Of a DNA stretch of 18,055 nt, positions 6,328 to 12,379 are shown piece by piece; the first letter of the stretch is position 1, and the number at the start of each line of letters is the position of its first letter. This DNA comes from Euryarchaeota archaeon UBA549. Its GTDB lineage: Archaea; Thermoplasmatota; Poseidoniia; Poseidoniales; Poseidoniaceae. The stretch covers positions 1 through 18,055 of the forward strand of contig DAGF01000070.1 in assembly GCA_002495645.1 (NCBI GenBank), read 5' to 3'. Below the pieces are notes generated by a model. That model was not told the origin of the DNA. It did not search any database and saw only the letters and a program-made list of their open reading frames with translations. The translations under genes and the position numbers were made by a program.

Positions 6328-8771
6328 TTCTTGCCGTATTTTGCGAGCCATTCATGGCCGTACCATTGCCATTGGTCCATGGTCCAACCGTCAGGTAGCC
6401 CACCTTCTGGGAGAGGTGGAGCCTCGCTCGGGCGTTCGGGGGTGTCACTGCTCGTTTCGGGCGCACTTGCTGGTTCTGGAGTGTCCGCTTCCACGCCAGC
6501 GATGGATTCCATGCTCTCTTCTTCATACGTCATTGAGGCCGCCTCGCCGAGGTTCTCGTCCGATTTGATGTCCATGTCTGCAAATCCATCCGCCTCTTCA
6601 TCGAAGTTGAGCTGGGCGACATCGTCATCCCACGAAGCATCCGAGATGATGCCGCCTTCAGCGGATAAGCCTCCTCGTCCTTCCAAGGCTTCTTTGGCGG
6701 CGTTGCTTGACATGCCAGGGCGTACGCCACCGTACTCCTTGGTGGTGGCCGCCTCCTTTCGGCGATTCATGATGAAGGCGACGCCCAAAATAACGGCGGT
6801 CAATCCAACAAAGGCGACCAAACCGACCATGATGACTTGATTCAAGGTGTCATCGTCAACGGTGCCCTGAGTTGAATCGCCCCCCTGAGGATTGTCTTTG
6901 GTGGTGTTCCATGCATTGTATCCCAAGACGAGTGTGCCTTCCTCGACGCTGTTCACGTAGGCCTGATAGGCAGGGTCATTCCAGCCCATGCAGGCTTCAG
7001 AAGTGTCGTTTTTATCGTTCAAACAGTGGTCCTGCTCGGTTTGAATGAAACCGCGTGTATCGTCGTAATCCGAATTCGAACCGACGCCGTCGCCGTCGCC
7101 GTCAAAATGCTCGTTGGGGTCGATGTCCATGAGTGGCGATTCGGTTCGGTCAACATACCCGTCGCCGTCTTCGTCAAGGCATCCAAACGATGGGACGTCA
7201 ACGTAGCCCTTGGTGCTGTTCGGGTCGACGCTGACCGCCTTGGTCGAGGTGCCAAACTCCCACGGACATGCATCCGGGCTTTGACCGTCTGAGGCGTCGC
7301 CATACCCGTCGCCGTCGCCATCGAGCCACTGCGTTGGGTTGTTGGGCAATGCGTCGGCGCCGTCGTCCACCGTCCAGTTCTCCTCGGGGTTGGAGTAACC
7401 GTCCAGGTCGCTGTCGGGGCAACCGTAGCGGTCGAGGGTTGAGAAGGCGTTGACGGTCGGACAACTGTCGGGTTTGAACCCTTCCGGGTTATCCCCGTAG
7501 CCGTCTCGGTCCGAATCGGACCACTGGGTGGCTTCCTCGGGGAAGACATCGCCATCTTGGCCGTCGCTGTTGTCTCCGTAGCCATCGCCATCAGCATCCG
7601 CCCACTGGTCGGCGTTGTTGGGGAAGAGGTCGGGGTTTTCACCGGCGACGTTGTCGCCATACCCGTCCCCGTCGCTGTCCGTCCATTGGCTGGGCTCGTT
7701 GGGAAACGCATCGGCTTGGTTGCCGTTGGGGTTGTCCCCGTAGCCGTCTTCATCCGTGTCGAGGGTTTGGGTGGCGTCATCCGGGAAAGCGTCCATGAGG
7801 TCGTTCACGCCGTCTTGGTCGGAGTCGAGGTCAAAATAGCGCACCTTGGTGTCCAAGGGCCCTACGCCGATGGCGAAGAATTGGCCGGTGAACTGAGGAA
7901 CGGTGGCGATGATCTCACCAGAGGCCGTGAAGGTTTGGAGCACCGTGAAGTTGGTTTCATCGATGAAGGTGGTTTTTCCTTGTTTTGCACCTACGACATA
8001 CATGCCATTGTAGCCGTCGATGGACACGCTCTCTTTGGTGTGGCCCAGGCTGAGGCTGGATGATGCCCATGTGGTCGTATCGTAATGATAGAGTGTGCCA
8101 CCGGTGGTTCCTGCGAGGAGGGTGGTGTTGTCAATTTCAACCAAGGCCGAAACGATGCCGTTGGGCTCCTCAAGGGTAGTTGTCAAGGTTCCGTCGGCGC
8201 CGTGAACGTAGATCTTCTTGTTGTAGGAGGCGATGGCCACCCGTCCGTCATGAAGAATCTCAAAGGCCGAAATTCCTGAAGCGATGGTGGTGCTGCTGAC
8301 CCCAGTAAATCCCGTCGTGTCGTACTGGTCTGCGCGACGCTTTCCGGCGTAGTAGACCAGCCACAAGTCGCCTTCCTTGTCCAAAACAACATCGTTCACG
8401 GGGTCGGGGGTTGTGATGTTCCAGTAGACCGTTTGGGTGCTCATCTGCACCACATAGGCGCCATTGTCGTGAGCGACGGTGACCAATTCTTGAGCATCGT
8501 CCAGCCGGGCGTTGTTGGCATCGACATCAAGGAAAACGGTCCACTGAGTTGAGAGAACACCGTTGGTAAAGGCGTTCACGCTCACGTTGCCTTCGTTGTC
8601 AACTGTCAGAATTCGGCCATCGTAGAGGGAAGTCCACAAGACGAGAGGACGGTCAAGACTGTCCGTTTGTCCACCGTCGGTCAGCAGCGACAGGTCACCT
8701 GCAACAGTGCCCACCATGCTCGCTTGCGTACCGAGGAGAAATACAACGAGAACTGCAAGCCATCGCTTCAT
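6324..8771 (-). CDS. Beta-propeller / TSP3-repeat type I membrane protein
   Basis: This 815-residue protein appears to be an exported, membrane-anchored surface protein. The N-terminus MKRWLAVLVVFLLGTQASM is a typical signal peptide. Residues about 30-312 contain repeated strand-rich units (DGRILTVDNEGNVSV, DGRVAIASYNKKIYVHG, TTLLAGTTGGTLYHYD) like a WD/YVTN-type propeller. Residues about 314-568 hold calcium-binding thrombospondin type 3 repeats (DSDGDGYGDN type). One transmembrane helix (about 646-668, ending FIMNRRK) is followed by an acidic, presumably cytoplasmic tail ending GWTMDQWQWYGHEWL (795-809). ATG 8771 is chosen because it places the signal peptide at the start and lies 26 bases after a TATA-like box; an upstream in-frame start at 8837 adds 22 residues but overlaps that box. 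Ligand and role are unknown. Confidence 0.88.
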   Translation of the reverse strand: MKRWLAVLVVFLLGTQASMVGTVAGDLSLLTDGGQTDSLDRPLVLWTSLYDGRILTVDNEGNVSVNAFTNGVLSTQWTVFLDVDANNARLDDAQELVTVAHDNGAYVVQMSTQTVYWNITTPDPVNDVVLDKEGDLWLVYYAGKRRADQYDTTGFTGVSSTTIASGISAFEILHDGRVAIASYNKKIYVHGADGTLTTTLEEPNGIVSALVEIDNTTLLAGTTGGTLYHYDTTTWASSSLSLGHTKESVSIDGYNGMYVVGAKQGKTTFIDETNFTVLQTFTASGEIIATVPQFTGQFFAIGVGPLDTKVRYFDLDSDQDGVNDLMDAFPDDATQTLDTDEDGYGDNPNGNQADAFPNEPSQWTDSDGDGYGDNVAGENPDLFPNNADQWADADGDGYGDNSDGQDGDVFPEEATQWSDSDRDGYGDNPEGFKPDSCPTVNAFSTLDRYGCPDSDLDGYSNPEENWTVDDGADALPNNPTQWLDGDGDGYGDASDGQSPDACPWEFGTSTKAVSVDPNSTKGYVDVPSFGCLDEDGDGYVDRTESPLMDIDPNEHFDGDGDGVGSNSDYDDTRGFIQTEQDHCLNDKNDTSEACMGWNDPAYQAYVNSVEEGTLVLGYNAWNTTKDNPQGGDSTQGTVDDDTLNQVIMVGLVAFVGLTAVILGVAFIMNRRKEAATTKEYGGVRPGMSSNAAKEALEGRGGLSAEGGIISDASWDDDVAQLNFDEEADGFADMDIKSDENLGEAASMTYEEESMESIAGVEADTPEPASAPETSSDTPERPSEAPPLPEGGLPDGWTMDQWQWYGHEWLAKYGKN
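7068..7832 (-). repeat. Thrombospondin type 3 repeat region (coding)
   Basis: This part of the minus-strand surface-protein gene encodes successive aspartate-rich units of the form D-x-D-x-D-G-Y-G-D-N followed by A-F/L-P-x-x-x-x-Q-W. About eight to ten units are present, becoming irregular toward the C-terminal side, where cysteines appear (SCP, YGCPD, DACPWE, FGCLDED). The DNA is repetitive (GTCGCCGTCGCC-type stretches on the plus strand). It therefore makes long but meaningless open frames on other strands and could promote repeat-number variation between strains. Confidence 0.9.
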
Positions 8772-8792
8772 GTGAAATCCGAGGAACCCGAT

Positions 8793-8802
8793 GGATATGA
8801 AC
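8793..8802 (-). promoter_or_regulatory. TATA-like element of the propeller/TSP3 gene
   Basis: On the minus strand this reads GTTCATATCC, similar to the TTCATATAAG upstream of the MoxR gene. Its centre is 26 bases before the ATG at 8771, the distance expected between an archaeal TATA box and the transcript start. The mRNA would then be leaderless or nearly so. There is no GGTGA-like site before the ATG, which fits. Confidence 0.5.
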
Positions 8803-8833
8803 AACGCGCTTGGGTGTGTAAACGAAGTTGGCC

Positions 8834-11308
8834 TCAATCTTCGTCTTGGTCTTCACTCGGCTCAAGGCGCTTCACCGGGGTTTTGGACACCGGTGTAAGG
8901 GTGCCTCGAACGGGTTTGAGGGTCGCTGTTTTCTGCCCGATGGACGAGGAGGGTGGTGGTCCACGCTTCTTTTCGGGGATGAGCATATGGCCGACCGGTG
9001 TCAATGGGGCTGTACGAACTTCTTCCTCCTCTTCGAGCGGTCGCAGCGTGCCACGAATGGGCTTCAAGAGCGCCGTTGGACGTTGCATGGTTGAGCTTGG
9101 AGCCTCAACTTCCACCACCTCATCGGCGACCGTTTCCTCCTCCATGACCTCCTCGACCACGGAGGTGGCTTCCTCCATCGGTTCAGGGACGTCCTCGAGC
9201 ATCGTTTCGCTCGCATCTTCCATGGCGGCTTCTTCTTGTGGAACAAATTCGGGTTCAGCCGCAGCGATGGGTTGCCTGATGTTGCGGACCGGTTCGGGTT
9301 GAGCGATGGGCTGTCGGACGGTTCGGACAGGTGGCACTTGACCCGCCAGCGGTCGGGCGCTGGTCATCGGGGCTCGCATGTTGCCCAAACCGAGGCGAGG
9401 CTCTTCCTGGGCTTGTTGGCCCATGAGGCCACGAAGTGGTCGGCCAGCGGCTGCACCCAACCCGTCAGGGCGTGCACCGAGGGCTGTCGGGTCCATGGCA
9501 CCCGCTCCAAAGGCAGCGGGGGCTTGTCCGGAGATGGATTGCATCCATTTCTGTCGCTTTTCGGCCCGTGTATCGGTGGCTTGGAGCGAACTGAATTCCT
9601 GTTCTCGTGCTCGGAGTTCGGTTTCGTCGGCGTCGATTTCGCCCTGAATTTGTTGCGAAACGGCTTCCCGCATCTTTTCCTCCGCCATTTCCTTGAACGA
9701 ATCCATCTTTTCGGCAAGCCCCTTGAGGCGGTCGCGAATCTCGGCTCGCTTGAGGCCGAGTTGGGCTTCGATTTCTGCACGGATTTGTGCTTCTCGCTTG
9801 CGAACGTCGATGAGCGCCTTGTTGCGCATGATCTCTTCTCGCTTGTCCAACTGGCGTTCGAGTTGGGTGGCGACTTCCTCTTCCTTGCGGGATTTGAAAT
9901 CACGGAGACGCTCTTCCATCTCAACCTCAAGTTCGAGCGCCGTCTCTTCCTTCAGCAGGTCAAGATCGGTCTCGTGGGTCAAGCGCTCGTTGCGCAGTTG
10001 CGCATCGACTTCGGACATGATGGCCTTACGAGCGGCTGCTTCTCGGGATTGGAATTCAAGGTCCAGGCGCTCGGTCCAGTCCTGCTTGTTGACGGCGTAT
10101 TGGGCTTCCAACTGTTCGCGGAGCTCGGCCTCTCGCTCGTAGCGGTAGCGGGAAAGACGGTTCTGAATCTCGGCTTCTCGGGCGTGTCGGTAGGAACTGA
10201 ATTCGTTCTCCATTCGGTGTTCGAGTTCCGCCTCAATCTCCGTTTGCAAACTCCTTGAGATGTCGTCGATGGCCTTGCTGAAGGTGAGGTCATACTTCGA
10301 CTTCAAGCGAGCCTTTCGCTCAGCCAGCCTTTCGGCTTGTTGCTCGTTGAGTTGCTGTTCGATTTGACCTCGGAGCTCATCACGGCGCTTGGCGATGGCC
10401 AATTCCACATCCTCACGCATGCGCTCCTCGAGGTCGTCGGTTTCTCGGCGGAGTTGTTGTTCAATGTCAACCTGAAGTTGCTGGGCAATATCCTCTTCCA
10501 GACGAAGGCTACGTCGCTCAAATTCGACTTTGAGGCGAGCCTCACGTTGTTTGAGGCGCTGACGAAGTTGTTGTTCAAGTCGGGTTCGGATGCCTCGGCG
10601 CAATTGGTCTTCACGTTCGGTCAACAAGGCCTCATGACCGTCTTCAAGGCGCCCAATTTCCAACTGTTCCATCTCAACGAATCGCTGCTCCATTTCCTGC
10701 TCAAGGTTGGCTTCAACCTCTCGAAGACGATGTTGCAATTCTTGGTTATAATCGAGTTTCAAGCGTTCCTTCTGAATGGCGAGCCGGCGGTCGTATTCCT
10801 CGTGCAGTTGGCGTTCAATGGAGGCTTTCATCTCGGCCTTGCGCTCTTCCAAGCGTTGGTGTTGTTCAACACCGTGTTGCTCGTGCATGGCCTGTATTTG
10901 ACGCTCAAGACGAAGGTCCAATTCGTGGCGAACTCGAGATTCTTCTGCGGCGAGTGCGTCGCGCTCCATGGTCTCAAGTTCGGCTTCCATGGAGGAACGG
11001 AGTTCGTTTTCCAACGCGTCAAGCGTCATGTCGTGCTGCGTTGCTAAATCCTTGGCGATGTTCGCCTTCATGGCGTTGACACGCTCGGTGATGGCCTGTT
11101 GGCGTAGACGCCGCTCTCGTCGGAGATCTGCCCGCAAACGCTCCTCTTGTCGAAATCGAGCACGTGTGCCCAACGCATCGTCCAACGAGGAGGTATCGGC
11201 CGACGTGAACTGGGAACGAAGCGACGCAAGGGTCACCCGTTCGGTCGCTTCTTGACCCGTGTGAGCCGCATCCACTGCCTCACTGTCATGGCTTTCGCTC
11301 ATACCCAT
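8834..11308 (-). CDS. Very long coiled-coil protein with repeated C-terminal motifs
   Basis: This 824-residue protein is dominated by an almost unbroken charged coiled coil at residues about 50-585, very rich in Glu, Arg, Gln and Leu (for example LEERMREDVELAIAKRRDEL), with few prolines or glycines. A Gly/Ala/Pro-rich linker follows (about 595-690), then an acidic stretch (about 690-740) and a C-terminal segment. Two short motifs are duplicated there: VRxxRQPIA (about residues 661 and 674) and TAxLKPxRGTLxP (about 745 and 794). No signal peptide, membrane helix or ATPase head is present, so it is not SMC or Rad50; a cytoplasmic rod or scaffold is inferred. ATG 11308 is chosen (GGGAT at -9 to -5); ATG 11302 and GTG 11323 are alternatives. 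It is followed by the TSP3 gene after 62 bases. Confidence 0.85.
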   Translation of the reverse strand: MGMSESHDSEAVDAAHTGQEATERVTLASLRSQFTSADTSSLDDALGTRARFRQEERLRADLRRERRLRQQAITERVNAMKANIAKDLATQHDMTLDALENELRSSMEAELETMERDALAAEESRVRHELDLRLERQIQAMHEQHGVEQHQRLEERKAEMKASIERQLHEEYDRRLAIQKERLKLDYNQELQHRLREVEANLEQEMEQRFVEMEQLEIGRLEDGHEALLTEREDQLRRGIRTRLEQQLRQRLKQREARLKVEFERRSLRLEEDIAQQLQVDIEQQLRRETDDLEERMREDVELAIAKRRDELRGQIEQQLNEQQAERLAERKARLKSKYDLTFSKAIDDISRSLQTEIEAELEHRMENEFSSYRHAREAEIQNRLSRYRYEREAELREQLEAQYAVNKQDWTERLDLEFQSREAAARKAIMSEVDAQLRNERLTHETDLDLLKEETALELEVEMEERLRDFKSRKEEEVATQLERQLDKREEIMRNKALIDVRKREAQIRAEIEAQLGLKRAEIRDRLKGLAEKMDSFKEMAEEKMREAVSQQIQGEIDADETELRAREQEFSSLQATDTRAEKRQKWMQSISGQAPAAFGAGAMDPTALGARPDGLGAAAGRPLRGLMGQQAQEEPRLGLGNMRAPMTSARPLAGQVPPVRTVRQPIAQPEPVRNIRQPIAAAEPEFVPQEEAAMEDASETMLEDVPEPMEEATSVVEEVMEEETVADEVVEVEAPSSTMQRPTALLKPIRGTLRPLEEEEEVRTAPLTPVGHMLIPEKKRGPPPSSSIGQKTATLKPVRGTLTPVSKTPVKRLEPSEDQDED

Positions 11309-11342
11309 TGGAATCCCATCCACTTCTTCATGGGCTTCTCTT

Positions 11343-11352
11343 CATAGATAAG
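11343..11352 (-). promoter_or_regulatory. Possible TATA-like element of the coiled-coil gene
   Basis: On the minus strand this reads CTTATCTATG, centred about 39 bases before the ATG at 11308. A transcript start about 26 bases downstream would fall near 11321, leaving a leader of a dozen bases with a weak GGGAT site. It is the most AT-rich element in the gap. The gap (11309-11414) also holds a perfect 10-base palindrome CGGCGCGCCG (11366-11375) and a seven-T run on the plus strand (11384-11390), whose roles I cannot assign. Confidence 0.35.
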
Positions 11353-11414
11353 GAGCGCGACGAATCGGCGCGCCGTAAAGGGATTTTTTTGACCTCTAAT
11401 CGTTGACCGTGGGG

Positions 11415-11807
11415 TCAAAATCGAACGGTAAACTCCGTGTCGCAAGCAGGGCACTCAATGGTTCTGGTGCCCGGGCGGCGTTTCATACGCAGATTACGAT
11501 GACATCCAGGACAGGTAATCTCTACCCGCGGGACATGTTTTTTGAGCGTGAAATATGCGTTGCAGGACCCACATTTCAACTCCGCTGGGCGGTGGTCAAC
11601 TCCGGCGACCAACACCTTTGAGCACGAAGGACAGGAGACTTTCTCTTCCTTCCATTTCCGTCGGGTCAACGGGTGATCAACACGCACCCTTGCATCGCAA
11701 AGGTTGCAGGTAAGTTCACCCAAGCCCACAGGCAGCATGCCATTGCATTTCGGGCAGGTGAGTGGAGGTGGGGACACCTTTGATTCCACGCTCAATTCCT
11801 CGGACAT
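11415..11807 (-). CDS. Triple zinc-ribbon protein
   Basis: This 130-residue protein has six C-x2-C knuckles that pair into three successive zinc ribbons: C18/C21 with C34/C37, C59/C62 with C79/C82, and C99/C102 with C119/C122. The spacers are basic and there is no other recognisable domain. Such proteins usually bind nucleic acid or other proteins, but no specific function can be named. The start ATG 11807 is chosen because it lies four bases after the stop of the winged-helix gene, with AGTGA at -9 to -5. The open frame continues upstream to 12134, but that part only shadows the winged-helix gene. The tight spacing indicates an operon with that regulator. Confidence 0.85.
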   Translation of the reverse strand: MSEELSVESKVSPPPLTCPKCNGMLPVGLGELTCNLCDARVRVDHPLTRRKWKEEKVSCPSCSKVLVAGVDHRPAELKCGSCNAYFTLKKHVPRVEITCPGCHRNLRMKRRPGTRTIECPACDTEFTVRF

Positions 11808-11811
11808 GAAA

Positions 11812-12312
11812 TCACTTCTTTTTCGAGTAAAGAACCAATTGTTCCGGTATGAAGTTCCAAGGAACATCCAAAGAAAGTCCAAATTCTTCTGACAGGCGAA
11901 CGATGAGTTGTTTGGCGCTGACCTGGTCCCTCGAGCCTTGGAGGTCCAGGACGATGACGTCTCGTCCTTCCTCATCAACGGCCAGTGAGGCCAAGGTCGT
12001 AACTGGACGGGAGGGTGTTGGTGCAACTTGAGCGGGCGCAGCAGGGGCTGCGGTGGTTTGGAGCAATTCTGGCAGATCGACGTGCTGGTCCTTTCTCCAC
12101 CATCGGGCGCGTCCTTGGTCTCGATGATTTTCAATCAGGGAGAGGGAAGCGAGTTTCTTGAGATGGTGGTAGAGGTTGTAGCGGTCAACGCCAAGATGTT
12201 GTTGAAGTTGAACCGTGCTCATCTCTTCCGACTGAGCCAGCGCAACATAGGCTGCGCGGCGCGTAGGGTGGGCGAGAGCGGTGGTGATGGGGTCGCCGCG
12301 CACTCGTCCCAT
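11812..12312 (-). CDS. Winged-helix (ArsR-like) transcriptional regulator
   Basis: This 166-residue protein has an N-terminal winged helix-turn-helix at about residues 8-75. TTALAHPTRRAAYVAL is the ArsR-type first helix, STVQLQQHLGVDRYNLYHHLKKLA covers the helix-turn-helix with the recognition helix, and LIENHRDQGRARWWRK forms the wing. A flexible Ala/Pro linker (about 85-103) leads to a C-terminal domain (VTTLASLAVDEEGRDVIVLDLQ ... WNFIPEQLVLYSKKK) that I do not recognise. The cysteine metal-binding site of ArsR/SmtB sensors is absent; the protein contains no cysteine at all. The start is ATG 12312, with GGTG at -9 to -6. It lies 67 bases after the P-type ATPase on the same strand but has its own TATA-like box. 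The zinc-ribbon gene follows directly. Confidence 0.88.
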   Translation of the reverse strand: MGRVRGDPITTALAHPTRRAAYVALAQSEEMSTVQLQQHLGVDRYNLYHHLKKLASLSLIENHRDQGRARWWRKDQHVDLPELLQTTAAPAAPAQVAPTPSRPVTTLASLAVDEEGRDVIVLDLQGSRDQVSAKQLIVRLSEEFGLSLDVPWNFIPEQLVLYSKKK

Positions 12313-12348
12313 TCTCGCACCAACTCGGAAGACGGACTCATAGGGTTT

Positions 12349-12357
12349 GAATATGTC
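12349..12357 (-). promoter_or_regulatory. TATA-like element of the winged-helix regulator gene
   Basis: On the minus strand this reads GACATATTC and is centred 41 bases before the ATG at 12312. A start about 26 bases downstream leaves a leader of about 14 bases that contains the GGTG ribosome binding site (12318-12321). It lies in the short gap after the ATPase stop, so the regulator and zinc-ribbon genes can be transcribed separately from the ATPase. Confidence 0.4.
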
Positions 12358-12379
12358 GCGTCAAACCAAAAGAATTTCA

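Noticed and set aside
7019..7780. Long Thr/Pro/Arg-rich and Val-rich frames across the TSP3 region on both strands
   Set aside because: The repeated GAC/GGC codons of the TSP3 repeats keep alternative frames open. These frames are low-complexity shadows.
9236..10258. A 340-codon plus-strand open frame opposite the coiled-coil gene, Leu/Phe-rich like a membrane protein
   Set aside because: The Leu/Phe richness comes from the complement of Glu/Lys/Gln codons in the coiled coil. No start signal or family motif supports it.
11366..11390. CGGCGCGCCG palindrome followed by a seven-T run, like an intrinsic terminator on the plus strand
   Set aside because: No plus-strand gene ends nearby; on the minus strand the T-run becomes an A-run after the zinc-ribbon gene, so it cannot act as that gene's T-rich terminator.
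11808..12134. An N-terminal extension of the zinc-ribbon protein by 109 residues
   Set aside because: This segment overlaps the winged-helix gene in another frame, and the ATG at 11807 has a well-placed AGTGA site four bases after that gene's stop.
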